This document shows, piece after piece, positions 13,727 through 21,303 of a stretch of 36,411 nt of DNA (position 1 is its first letter; the number at the start of each line of letters is the position of its first letter). This DNA is from a bacterium. Lineage in GTDB: Bacteria; Patescibacteriota; Minisyncoccia; Phycocordibacterales; Phycocordibacteraceae. The notes below the pieces were generated by a model that had not been told where the DNA came from, ran no database searches, and was given only the letters and a program-made list of their open reading frames with translations. The DNA lies in assembly GCA_023267755.1 (NCBI GenBank), contig JAHFMR010000007.1, positions 1-36,411 of the forward strand, in the 5' to 3' direction. The position numbers were made by a program, and so were the translations under genes.

Positions 13727-15148
13727 ATGAACGAAACAAAACTCAATTCTCATACACAAGCTCATCCGATTATTGTCGGACTCTTTACCATTGCCGTGAC
13801 AGTTGTCTCCGGCTTCTCCATCGCAATTTTGATGGGGGTGACCACGCCTGCGCAGGTATTCGCGCAAGTAGCTCCTGAATGTTGCACGTTGCCGCCACCT
13901 CCTCCGCCACCGCCTCCACCGCCACCCCCTCCTCCTCCGCCGGTGGTGCCGATCATTATTTCTGGTTGCACGGATGCTGCGGCGACGAATTATAATTCAG
14001 GTGCCACTGTGGACGATGGGTCGTGCATCTACCCCGCTCCTGCTGCTGTCGTAGTTCCGATAGTTCCAGTTGTCCCAGTGCTTGGTTGTATGGACCCGAC
14101 TGCGACCAATTACAACCCGGCTGCGACCAGCCAGGCGGGCGTGGTCTGCACCTATCCGCCTGGCACCGTCTTCGGCTGTATGGACCCTACCGCGACCAAC
14201 TATAATCCGGCTGCAACCAGCCAGACTGGCATCGTCTGCACGTATCCGTCAGGAGGCGGTGGTTCGGGCGGTGGCGGTGGCGGTGGCGGAGGCGGTGGAG
14301 GAGGTGGCGGGGGCGGCGGGGGCGGTGCCGCGCCTGCACCGACCATCCTGCTCACCTCGCTCCTGCACGCTGGTATCCAGCCGCTCGCCTATCTTTATCT
14401 CTCACAGATCCCACAGACGGGTCTCGTCTTGAGCCCGCTCGGTATGGCTGTCTATTGGATTGGACTTATCGGCTTTGCGCTCCTCGCGGCCTATTTCATC
14501 CTCTTCAGCGTCGCTCCTGTTGTAAACGAGCAGACGCGCAGCTTCGCTGCGCATATCTCGCAGTTGATTAATGAGCAGGAGAGTATTGCTCCTCCCGCCC
14601 CGCCAATCGCGCACACTGTCGTGGAGACGCCAATGCCAGAGAGCCCTCGAGGAGATGTTCGCAGCTACTCGCCGTATCACGGATTCAAGTCCTTCGCGAC
14701 GAACGGCGCACTCTCTATCGACGATATTGTGAAGGGCCTCACGCGTGGGCCGGTGGTGACGAAGACAGAGCCTATTTTTGAGAATGTCGAGTCTATCATC
14801 TCGACTCCCGAGGCAGCGACGCCAGCATCGACCAAGGGTTTTATCGCGGCGCTTATTGAGGGCGATCGCGAAGCAGTCTTCGCCGGTCTACGTCAGCAGG
14901 TGCGCGGCGGCGGCTCGCCGGAGCATCTTATTTCAGAGGCGGTTTGTCTCCTTGACGACGCCTATCGCGCTCGTGTCGACGGCACTCCCTGTGACGACTC
15001 AGTCGCGCGTCTCGCTGCGCGTCTCACCACACCAACTCTCGAGAAGGTCGTCACGGCGCTCGCGACCGCGGTGGACTCGAGCTACTCAACCGATATAACG
15101 GGCGCCAAGCTCGCGCTTATGCGCGCGCTTACGGTGCTCGGCGCGTAA
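13727..15148 (+). CDS. surface protein with poly-Pro, GC[MT]D repeats, poly-Gly, IPQTG motif and large cytoplasmic tail
   Basis: This 473-residue protein is built from odd parts. Residues 15-47 are a signal anchor. Seventeen prolines in a row follow (about 56-72). Next are three repeats of the GCxDxxATNYNxxA type found in many surface proteins, the last two being exact 30-residue periods (ORF positions 120-149 and 150-179). A run of about 27 Gly with one Ser comes after that, then IPQTG (228-232), a hydrophobic segment (240-261) and a 207-residue soluble tail. IPQTG plus a membrane segment looks like a sortase signal, but normal signals end within a few residues. The tail has no recognised domain. 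Its 3' end overlaps the thrS 3' end by 20 bases. Confidence 0.8.
   Translation: MNETKLNSHTQAHPIIVGLFTIAVTVVSGFSIAILMGVTTPAQVFAQVAPECCTLPPPPPPPPPPPPPPPPPVVPIIISGCTDAAATNYNSGATVDDGSCIYPAPAAVVVPIVPVVPVLGCMDPTATNYNPAATSQAGVVCTYPPGTVFGCMDPTATNYNPAATSQTGIVCTYPSGGGGSGGGGGGGGGGGGGGGGGGGGAAPAPTILLTSLLHAGIQPLAYLYLSQIPQTGLVLSPLGMAVYWIGLIGFALLAAYFILFSVAPVVNEQTRSFAAHISQLINEQESIAPPAPPIAHTVVETPMPESPRGDVRSYSPYHGFKSFATNGALSIDDIVKGLTRGPVVTKTEPIFENVESIISTPEAATPASTKGFIAALIEGDREAVFAGLRQQVRGGGSPEHLISEAVCLLDDAYRARVDGTPCDDSVARLAARLTTPTLEKVVTALATAVDSSYSTDITGAKLALMRALTVLGA
13909..13965 (+). repeat. poly-proline coding stretch (17 codons) and start of the first GCTD repeat
   Basis: Seventeen consecutive CCN codons use four different third bases, so this is kept as protein and not as a single-codon microsatellite. 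It forms a stiff spacer between the membrane anchor and the repeat domain. Confidence 0.75.
13964..14250 (+). repeat. three GC[MT]D-type repeats in the surface protein
   Basis: Copies start at 13964, 14084 and 14174. The last two have a 90-base period and differ mostly at synonymous sites, consistent with old in-frame duplication under selection. Confidence 0.85.
14252..14330 (+). repeat. poly-glycine coding stretch
   Basis: About 27 GGN codons with mixed third bases and one Ser link the repeats to the IPQTG segment. Such tracts are prone to length change and to assembly error. Confidence 0.7.
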
Positions 15149-16367
15149 TCTCGTCGCTTGCGCGAGCGATAAAATCAACAAGGGGCAGCGCATCAAGCTT
15201 TCCCGCGTCACGGCTCTCGACCGAGACAGTGTGAGCCTCAACCTCTTGGTCGCCGACGACGAGCAGGTAGGGAGTTTTTTCAACCTTTGCTTCACGAATC
15301 TTCTTACCGAGCGATTCGTTTGCGTCATCGAGCTCAGCGCGGATACCAGCAGCTCGGAGCATTGCGAGTACCTCGCGACCATAGTCAGCGTGCTTCTCTG
15401 ATACCGGCAGGACGCGCGCTTGCACCGGTGCGAGCCAGAGAGGGAAGGCACCAGCATATTTCTCGATGAGGAAGGCCATAATGCGTTCGATAGCACCGAT
15501 AGAGGAGCGATGGACGACGAATGCGCGATGCGCCTGGCCGTCTTCGCCAACGTAGGTGAGGTCGAACCGATCGGGCATACAGAAGTCATACTGGACGGTG
15601 AAGGCAGTGTCCTCCTTGCCGTTTACGTTCTTCATTTGGATATCTATCTTGGGGCCATAGAAGGCGGCCTCATCCTTAGCCTCCACGAACTTGCTTCCGC
15701 GCTGCACAAGGAGCTTGCGCAAGAGGTCTTCGCTCTTCTCCCACGCAGCGTCATTTGTATAATATTTTTCAGTGTTCGCGCGATCGCCGAGTGAGAGACG
15801 GTAGTGATAGTCGGTGTCGAGCGCTAGTCCGAAGACACTCGTGACGTATTCGATAAGGTCGAGAGCGCCAGCGACCTCGGCGACCGCCTGTTCTTCTGAA
15901 GCACAGATAATGTGTGCGTCAGAGAGGCAGAAGGTGCGCACGCGCTGGAGACCCATCAGCTCGCCCGACTGTTCGTAGCGGTAGAGCTTTGCGAGCTCGG
16001 CGATGCGCATCGGCAGTTCGCGATAGGAGACCGGCTTACGCAAGTAGAGCTCGAAGTGGTGCGGGCAAGTCATCGGGCGGAGCATAAACTGCTCGTCGTC
16101 AATCTCGATGGGTGCGTACATCGAGTCCTTGTAGTGCGGATAGTGACCGCTCTTCTTATACAGATCGAGCTTGGCGATATCGGGCGTGTAGACGTGGAGG
16201 TAGCCGCGACGGACTTCCTCGTCGACGATGAAGCGCTCGAGCTCGCGGCGGATTATTGAGCCCTTGGGGGTGAAGAGTGGGAGACCTTTGCCGACAGAGT
16301 CGGAGAAGGCGAATAAATCAAGCTCTCGGCCGAGCTTCTTATGATCGCGCTCTTTATCTGCATCCAT
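15129..16367 (-). CDS. thrS: threonyl-tRNA synthetase lacking TGS and editing domains
   Basis: The catalytic and anticodon-binding parts of ThrRS are complete: DHKKLGRELDLF (9-19), motif 1 region (about 37-50), MTCPHHFELY, RVRTFCLSDAHIICA, the motif 3 region VVHRSSIGAIERIMAFLIEKY and a C-terminal anticodon domain (about 315-412). Zinc ligands are C101, H152 and H286. The usual N-terminal TGS and N2 editing domains (about 225 residues in E. coli) are absent, giving 412 residues instead of about 640. The start at ATG 16367 follows TGGTATATT by 8 bases; the track start at 16475 lies inside dnaE. Where most bacteria have Q-D-D-A-H, this protein has L-S-D-A-H. It is 29 bases behind dnaE on the same strand. 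Confidence 0.92.
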   Translation of the reverse strand: MDADKERDHKKLGRELDLFAFSDSVGKGLPLFTPKGSIIRRELERFIVDEEVRRGYLHVYTPDIAKLDLYKKSGHYPHYKDSMYAPIEIDDEQFMLRPMTCPHHFELYLRKPVSYRELPMRIAELAKLYRYEQSGELMGLQRVRTFCLSDAHIICASEEQAVAEVAGALDLIEYVTSVFGLALDTDYHYRLSLGDRANTEKYYTNDAAWEKSEDLLRKLLVQRGSKFVEAKDEAAFYGPKIDIQMKNVNGKEDTAFTVQYDFCMPDRFDLTYVGEDGQAHRAFVVHRSSIGAIERIMAFLIEKYAGAFPLWLAPVQARVLPVSEKHADYGREVLAMLRAAGIRAELDDANESLGKKIREAKVEKTPYLLVVGDQEVEAHTVSVESRDAGKLDALPLVDFIARASDEITRRAP

Positions 16368-16375
16368 ATCTGCCG

Positions 16376-16384
16376 AATATACCA
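16376..16384 (-). promoter_or_regulatory. extended -10 box of thrS (TGGTATATT)
   Basis: TG-G-TATATT on the minus strand ends 8 bases before ATG 16367, predicting a leaderless or nearly leaderless message. Confidence 0.55.
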
Positions 16385-16396
16385 TACGCCGATGGT

Positions 16397-19300
16397 TTAT
16401 ATAGGTTTCAAGTCGTCGATGGCGATAGAGGGCTCGCCGTTGCGGATAGTCACCTTTCCCTTCACCAGAAGACACGCCCCAGGTGCGATAATCGCGGCGT
16501 GCTCCTTGAAGAGTCGCGGGAAGATGACCGCCTCGAGCGAATCGCTTTTGTCCTCAAGCTTTAAGAATGACATCTTTTCGCCGCTCTTGGTGAGCATCGA
16601 GCGGATCTCGCTGATGAGGACCGGAAGAATAATCAGCTGGCCGGATATCGGCTCAGCCTTAATCTTTGCGAGCGAGAGATTAGATTTGGCGGTGTAGCTC
16701 GCGTGTGCGTCGAGCGGGTGGCCGCTCACGTAGATACCGAGCAATTCCTTCTCCCACGCGAGCTTGTCGAGGAGTGTTGTCGGCTCTGCGGGGGCGAGGA
16801 CGAGCAAAGGTGCTGAGTGGAAGGAATTGCCGAAGAGCGAGTCCTGCGGCGCGACGGCGGTAGACTCGCGGTGATAGGCGAGGAGCGTTTCAATATTGAT
16901 AAGGAGCGTGCCGCGGCCGTCGGCGCCACTGGTTAAGGAGTCGAGCGCACCGCACTTGATGAGCGATTCGAGTGACTTACGATTCAGGTTCTTTGAATTG
17001 ATGCGAGAGAGGAAGTCAGAGAGGGAGGTAAAGGAGCCGTGTGCCCCTCTCTCGGCGATAATCGCTTCACTGATGCCATCGCCGAAGTTCTTAATTGAAG
17101 AGAGACCGAAGCGGATAGCGTTCGGCAGCGGATGAGAAGTGTCCTCGAATGAAGCGGCGTCTTCGCCTGCTGGCGAATCGCCTCCTCTCGCGCCGTCGCG
17201 CTGCGAGACTTCATTCTCGGGCACATTCTCATTCACTGCTGTGTGTATAGTTGTGAAATCTGCACCGCTCTCATTCACATCGGGCGGGAGGACGGGGACC
17301 TGCATTCGTGTCGCTTCGGCGACGAAGATGGCGATGGCCTCGGTGTCGCCTGAGTCGGCGGTAAGAAGAGCGGCAAGGTATTCGACCGGATAGTTTGCTT
17401 TCATATACGCGGTCTGATACGCGACTTTCCCATAACTCGCAGCGTGCGCCTTGTTGAAGCCGTATGCGGCAAAGGGTTCTATCAAGTGCCAGAGTTTCTC
17501 CGCCTTCTCCTTAGAGAGCTTCCCGTACTCGACGAAGCCCTTCAAGAGCTTCTCCTTCTCGGCCTGCATCACCGCGGGGATCTTCTTTCCCATCGCTTTG
17601 CGAAGCTTGTCAGCCTCGAGCCAGGAGTAGCCGCCGAGTGTGATAGCGGTGAGGAGCACATCGTCTTGGTAGACGAGGAGACCGTAGGAGAAGTCGAGAT
17701 AGTCCTTCATACGTGGATCGAGGAAGTTGATGAATCGCGGATTATGCTTGCGCTCGACGTATTGTGGGATTGTCTCCATTGGTCCCGGGCGATAGAGCGC
17801 GACCATCGCATTGATATCGTGAATTGTTGAGGGCTTCAGCTCCTTAAGCCAGCGCGTCATCCCCGAGCCGTTTAGCTGGAAGACACCTTCAGTCTCGCCC
17901 TTCGCGAGCATCTGGAATGTCGGCTCATCATCGATGGGAATGTTTTCGATATCGACCGCGATACCGCGAGTCGCCTGCACGCGCGCGACGACGTCGGCGA
18001 GTATCGCGAGGTTCTTGATCCCGAGGAAATCAAACTTGGTGAGCCCAATGCCGTCTTCGCCGACCGAGTACATATCATACTGAGTGATAAGTTTCCCGGT
18101 GCCCTTTGGGTCGGGCTGGACCGGCGTCCACTGGATCATCGGTGTGGGCGATATCACCACGCCCGCCGCGTGCACACCAACGTGCCGCACACACCCCTCG
18201 ATGCGCCGGGCGAGATCTATCACCTCGCGCGACTCATCGTCTTCGTCGTAGAGCGCCTTCAGGTCGGGCTCCAGCTCGAGCGCCTTTTCTATCGTCATCG
18301 GGAATCCTTGCGAGCCCATCGGGATTAGCTTCGCGATGCGATCGCCGGTGGTGTAGGAGTGGCCGAGTGCGCGCGCGACGTCGCGCACCGCCGCCCGCGC
18401 CATCATCGTGCCGAAAGTGCCTATTTGTGCCACGTGATCCTCGCCATATTTGCGCTTGGCATACGCGATCATATCGTCGCGTCGATCGTCGGCCATATCC
18501 ATATCGATATCGGGCGCCTTGGGACGCTCCGGGTTGAGGAAGCGCTCGAAGGGGAGCTTGTAGAAGAGTGGGTTCACGTTGGTGATGCCGACAAGATAGG
18601 CAACGAGGCTGCCGGCGGCCGAGCCGCGCGTGGTGGTGACGATGCCGGCGCTCTTGGCGAAGGCGAGGAGATCTCCGACTATTAGGTAGTACACCGCGAA
18701 GCCTTTAGAGATGATGATGTTGAGCTCATATTCGACACGGTCAGTAACCTCTTTGGTCTCTTCGAGTCCGCGCGTTTTGATACCCTCATAGGCTTTGGCG
18801 CGCAGCTCCTCCTCGTGAGAAGTGAATCCTTCTGAGACGGGGACAGCAGGGAAGGTCCACGACCCCATCTCAAAGGAAATAGTGCAACGGTCGGCGATAA
18901 GCCGGGTGTTGTCGACAGCCTCGGGAGTGTCCTTAAATAGGTTGAGCACTTGTTTCTCGCTTAAGAAAGAGAAATCTTCTTGCTCATTGCGCCCCCGGCC
19001 ACCCTGGCCTATCCGGCGGAGGATCTCGGTCGCTTCGCGGTCGTCAGGATTGAGATAATAGACATCGTGTTGTGCGACCAGAGGCGTGCCGCTCTCTCGA
19101 GCGAGTGCGACAATCTGCCGCATCGACTCCTCGTGTCCCTCGATGCCCGGATGGTGGGTAATCTCGAGGAAGACATTCTCGGCACCAAAGATATCTCGGT
19201 ATTCAGCGAGCGCAGCCGCCGCGCCACTCGGGTCGCCTGCGCGCAGATATTGAGCGATGTCGCCGGAGAAGGAGGGGATGAGAGCGATGAGTCCACGAGA

Positions 19301-19687
19301 GTGGTCGCGCAGGAGCTCTTTGTCCATACGCGGGCGCTCGTAGAATCCTTCCGTCCACGACTTAGTAACGAGCGCGAGAAGATTGGTGTACCCCTCGCTG
19401 TTTTCTACTAAGAGGACGAGGCGAGAGCGCTTGGTGTCGACATTTGGGTCGCGATCGTGGCGCGAGCGCGGAGCGAGGTAGGCATCCACCCCGAGAATCG
19501 GTTTGATGCCCGCTTTGGTCGCCGCCTTGTAGAACTCGATAGCGCCGTGCATATTCCCGCCGTCGGTGAGTGCGAGTGCGTCCATCCCCTCCTTCTTGGC
19601 CTTCTCGACCAATTCATCAATCTTGGGCAGTGCCTGCAAGAAGCTGTAGTGCGAGTGTGTGTGGAGGTGGACGAAACGCGAAGCCAT
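16397..19687 (-). CDS. dnaE: DNA polymerase III alpha subunit
   Basis: The 1096-residue replicative polymerase, DnaE type. The PHP domain opens the protein (FVHLHTHSHYSF, LTDGGNMHGAIEF, LGVDAYLAP). The polymerase catalytic aspartates are in APDIDMDMADDRRD (about residue 392) and GLTKFDFLG (about 550). A helix-hairpin-helix and an OB-fold end (SGQLIILPVLISEI...KLEDKSDSLEAVIFPRLF) follow. Residues about 812-855 (starting after FTTIHTA) are extra relative to E. coli between LPPDVN and IRFGLSSIKNFGDG; this insert is partly built from a dispersed palindromic sequence. ATG 19687 is favoured because the -10 shared with rnhB ends 7 bases before it. thrS follows. Confidence 0.96.
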   Translation of the reverse strand: MASRFVHLHTHSHYSFLQALPKIDELVEKAKKEGMDALALTDGGNMHGAIEFYKAATKAGIKPILGVDAYLAPRSRHDRDPNVDTKRSRLVLLVENSEGYTNLLALVTKSWTEGFYERPRMDKELLRDHSRGLIALIPSFSGDIAQYLRAGDPSGAAAALAEYRDIFGAENVFLEITHHPGIEGHEESMRQIVALARESGTPLVAQHDVYYLNPDDREATEILRRIGQGGRGRNEQEDFSFLSEKQVLNLFKDTPEAVDNTRLIADRCTISFEMGSWTFPAVPVSEGFTSHEEELRAKAYEGIKTRGLEETKEVTDRVEYELNIIISKGFAVYYLIVGDLLAFAKSAGIVTTTRGSAAGSLVAYLVGITNVNPLFYKLPFERFLNPERPKAPDIDMDMADDRRDDMIAYAKRKYGEDHVAQIGTFGTMMARAAVRDVARALGHSYTTGDRIAKLIPMGSQGFPMTIEKALELEPDLKALYDEDDESREVIDLARRIEGCVRHVGVHAAGVVISPTPMIQWTPVQPDPKGTGKLITQYDMYSVGEDGIGLTKFDFLGIKNLAILADVVARVQATRGIAVDIENIPIDDEPTFQMLAKGETEGVFQLNGSGMTRWLKELKPSTIHDINAMVALYRPGPMETIPQYVERKHNPRFINFLDPRMKDYLDFSYGLLVYQDDVLLTAITLGGYSWLEADKLRKAMGKKIPAVMQAEKEKLLKGFVEYGKLSKEKAEKLWHLIEPFAAYGFNKAHAASYGKVAYQTAYMKANYPVEYLAALLTADSGDTEAIAIFVAEATRMQVPVLPPDVNESGADFTTIHTAVNENVPENEVSQRDGARGGDSPAGEDAASFEDTSHPLPNAIRFGLSSIKNFGDGISEAIIAERGAHGSFTSLSDFLSRINSKNLNRKSLESLIKCGALDSLTSGADGRGTLLINIETLLAYHRESTAVAPQDSLFGNSFHSAPLLVLAPAEPTTLLDKLAWEKELLGIYVSGHPLDAHASYTAKSNLSLAKIKAEPISGQLIILPVLISEIRSMLTKSGEKMSFLKLEDKSDSLEAVIFPRLFKEHAAIIAPGACLLVKGKVTIRNGEPSIAIDDLKPI
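17147..17216. repeat. palindromic element in frame within dnaE
   Basis: GAATGAAG (17147-17154) and CTTCATTC (17209-17216) bracket 54 bases. The inside contains GGCGATTCGCC-type and GCGC hairpins and a 19-base stretch (17187-17205) identical to 534-552 in the rpmE-prfA gap. It is translated without a stop as part of an insertion in the polymerase. Confidence 0.6.
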
Positions 19688-19694
19688 AGGCATC

Positions 19695-19704
19695 AGTATA
19701 TACT
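19695..19704. promoter_or_regulatory. palindromic bidirectional -10 for dnaE and rnhB (AGTATATACT)
   Basis: AGTATATACT is its own reverse complement and contains TATACT on both strands. The minus box ends 7 bases before the dnaE ATG and the plus box ends 6 bases before the rnhB ATG. One sequence could therefore start both leaderless messages. Confidence 0.6.
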
Positions 19705-19710
19705 TTCCGT

Positions 19711-20358
19711 ATGCGATATGTGATTGGCGTCGATGAAGCAGGGCGGGGCCCCTTAGCGGGGCCGGTGGCTGTCGGGGTGGTAGCGGTGCCAGAAGGGTTC
19801 GACGTCGCAGAGGAGTTCCCGGGCGTGCGCGACTCGAAGAAGCTGTCGGAAAAGAAGCGGGAGGCGCTGTACGCGATGCTCGAAGCGCGCGCGGCGCAGG
19901 GCGATGTGCGCTTCTCAGTGGAGCTTGAGAGCGCCGAAGCGATTGATAGGGAAGGTATCGCGGTGGTGATACACCGCGCGCTCGCGCGCGGCGTCGAAAG
20001 GACTGTCTCTGAATGTACGAGGGGCACCCTCGTTAGTATGGGGGATACGAGGGTGCCCCTCGTATCCAATGATGACTTCTACATTCTGCTCGATGGCGCG
20101 CTCCGCGCGCCGCCAGAATACTCCCAAGAAACTATCATCCACGGCGATGATCTCGTCCCGCTCATCTCGCTTGCCTCCATCGCCGCCAAAGTCGAGCGCG
20201 ACCGTTTGATGGTCGCGCTCGCACAGATGCATCCCGAATACGGTTTCGAGACTCATAAGGGGTACGGCACCCGCACACACTACGAAGCACTCAAGAAGTA
20301 CGGTCTCTCGGCTGTCCACCGCCGGTCTTTCATACACCTTGCGCCGGAAGGGGAATAG
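19711..20358 (+). CDS. rnhB: ribonuclease HII with a palindrome-encoded insertion
   Basis: RNase HII removes ribonucleotides and RNA primers from DNA. This 215-residue protein has the metal-binding D8-E9 in VIGVDEAGRGPLAGPV, DSKKLSEKKRE (41-51), the third acidic residue D128 in ILLDGA, and a late Asp in AAKVERDRLM. The HKGYGTRTHY and HHRRSF-like (VHRRSF) ends are present. Between the helix ending RTVSE and the strand FYILLDG there is an extra stretch, residues about 103-118 (RGTLVSMGDTRVPLV), encoded by a nested palindrome and not expected in the family. It should form a surface loop. It is divergent from dnaE, a sensible functional pairing in replication. Confidence 0.95.
   Translation: MRYVIGVDEAGRGPLAGPVAVGVVAVPEGFDVAEEFPGVRDSKKLSEKKREALYAMLEARAAQGDVRFSVELESAEAIDREGIAVVIHRALARGVERTVSECTRGTLVSMGDTRVPLVSNDDFYILLDGALRAPPEYSQETIIHGDDLVPLISLASIAAKVERDRLMVALAQMHPEYGFETHKGYGTRTHYEALKKYGLSAVHRRSFIHLAPEGE
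20016..20064. repeat. RPE-like palindromic element inserted in frame in rnhB
   Basis: Perfect 18-base arms TACGAGGGGCACCCTCGT (20016-20033) and its complement (20047-20064) enclose 13 bases. Each arm contains a 6-3-6 mini-hairpin CGAGGG-GCA-CCCTCG. The same 16-base core CGAGGGGCACCCTCGT is in trmD. In rnhB it encodes the extra loop RGTLVSMGDTRVPLV. Confidence 0.9.
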
Positions 20359-20367
20359 TGGTATATT
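20359..20367 (+). promoter_or_regulatory. extended -10 box of gene 20425 (TGGTATATT)
   Basis: TG-G-TATATT sits at the end of rnhB and 57 bases before the next ATG. The resulting leader could form a small stem TTGTGCC/GGCACAA (20374-20402) ahead of a Shine-Dalgarno GGGAG. Confidence 0.5.
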
Positions 20368-20424
20368 AGTCGCTTGTGCCAAGCATTTTGCACGGGGCAC
20401 AAAAGATCTTTTCGGGAGAAGCAC

Positions 20425-20781
20425 ATGGAAATAAAAAAAGCGTTGAGGAAAAAGACGAACCTGAACACGGGAAAGCTTAAACAGCACCCGGACGTTGTCC
20501 GGAAGCACGGAAAAGCGCTCGCGGAAACAGGATTCGAGTGTTGCGCCGTCTGCCCAGGGTGTCCTGGAAAAACGGAGTTCGTTCCCATCCCCGGTAACGA
20601 GCAGGGGATGATGCATATGATGAAATGCTCGCGGGCTGGTCCGGTCGGCAAACTCATTACCGCCGAACAGGCCGAGCGATGCGATGGCAGTGAGCCGTTT
20701 GTGCATCCTCCGTCGCGTCATCACGGGCACCACCACCCTCACCACCATCACAACGAGCGTGTGCTGATGATGGCCGCGTGA
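20425..20781 (+). CDS. small Cys/His-rich protein with a His-rich tail (SD-led)
   Basis: The 118-residue protein starts at ATG 20425 behind a GGGAG ribosome binding site; the track start 20374 is a non-ATG extension into the leader. It contains ECCAVCPGCPG (about 33-43), two more Cys (near 68 and 86), and a striking C-terminal tail HHGHHHPHHHH. These residues could bind zinc, nickel or copper. No family is recognised. A strong terminator follows. The combination of own promoter, SD and terminator marks it as a self-contained unit placed between rnhB and rpmF. Confidence 0.7.
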   Translation: MEIKKALRKKTNLNTGKLKQHPDVVRKHGKALAETGFECCAVCPGCPGKTEFVPIPGNEQGMMHMMKCSRAGPVGKLITAEQAERCDGSEPFVHPPSRHHGHHHPHHHHNERVLMMAA

Positions 20782-20802
20782 AGCACCTTAAGCACCAAGC
20801 AG

Positions 20803-20838
20803 ACGCCAGCCCCACGAAGGCTGGCGTTTTGATTTTTT
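20803..20838 (+). terminator. intrinsic terminator after gene 20425-20781
   Basis: ACGCCAGCC pairs with GGCTGGCGT around a 7-base loop, followed by TTTTGATTTTTT. Confidence 0.9.
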
Positions 20839-20848
20839 ATACGGCACG

Positions 20849-20857
20849 TGGTAGGGT
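20849..20857 (+). promoter_or_regulatory. extended -10 box of rpmF (TGGTAGGGT)
   Basis: TG-G-TAGGGT is a degenerate match, but it ends 7 bases before the ATG at 20865, the same spacing as other leaderless candidates. Confidence 0.35.
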
Positions 20858-20864
20858 GGGGAAC

Positions 20865-21221
20865 ATGTCAGTCAGAATGCGTCACACCAAGGGGCACACC
20901 GCGAATCGTCGGTCACACCACGCCCTTAAGGATATGAATATCATTAAGGAAAAGGAAAGCGGTAATCTCCGTCTCCCTCATCGCGTCGATGAAGCGACCG
21001 GGATGTATCGCGGCAAGCAGATCTTCACCCCGCGGGTGAAGGCGGTAAAGGGAGAGAAGGTGAAGGGCGCTTCTACTGCTCCGGCAGCCACTCCTGCACA
21101 TGACCACACTCATGAGCACGCCAACGCAGAGACCAAGAGCTCTAAGGGATTCTTCGGTAAGGTCGCAGCAGGCGGCAGGCCGAAGGCGCGCAGCGGGATG
21201 GGCGGCGTCGCGGGCTCCTAA
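20865..21221 (+). CDS. rpmF: 50S ribosomal protein L32 with a C-terminal extension, no zinc ligands
   Basis: The N-terminal half matches L32 (bL32): MSVRMRHTKGHTANRRSHHAL, then a LRLPHRVDEATGMYRGKQI segment at the usual zinc-ribbon place. All four cysteines of zinc-type L32 are missing. At 118 residues it is about twice the usual length (57). The extra tail (GEKVKGASTAPAATPAHDHTHEHANAE...GRPKARSGMGG) is low-complexity with a His patch and basic end, probably disordered on the ribosome surface. The track start at 20778 runs through a terminator; ATG 20865 gives the family N terminus. Confidence 0.85.
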   Translation: MSVRMRHTKGHTANRRSHHALKDMNIIKEKESGNLRLPHRVDEATGMYRGKQIFTPRVKAVKGEKVKGASTAPAATPAHDHTHEHANAETKSSKGFFGKVAAGGRPKARSGMGGVAGS

Positions 21222-21245
21222 TTTTTAAAAAGAATCCACACCAGT

Positions 21246-21277
21246 ACGCCTCTTCGGAAGAAGGGGCGTAATTGTTT
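21246..21277 (+). terminator. intrinsic terminator after rpmF
   Basis: ACGCCTCTTC-GGAA-GAAGGGGCGT pairs over ten positions (one G-T) with a tetraloop, followed by AATTGTTT. The nusB -10 box begins at its end. Confidence 0.7.
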
Positions 21278-21285
21278 GCTATACT
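21277..21285 (+). promoter_or_regulatory. extended -10 box of nusB (TGCTATACT)
   Basis: TG-C-TATACT lies 18 bases before the ATG at 21304, giving a leader of about 12 bases with no Shine-Dalgarno sequence. Confidence 0.6.
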
Positions 21286-21303
21286 ACGGACACAGATCTT
21301 TTT

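Noticed and set aside
13909-14330. Poly-Pro and poly-Gly stretches as assembly artefacts
   Set aside because: Third codon positions are mixed and the frame stays open on both sides, so they are kept as protein; exact lengths may still be wrong.
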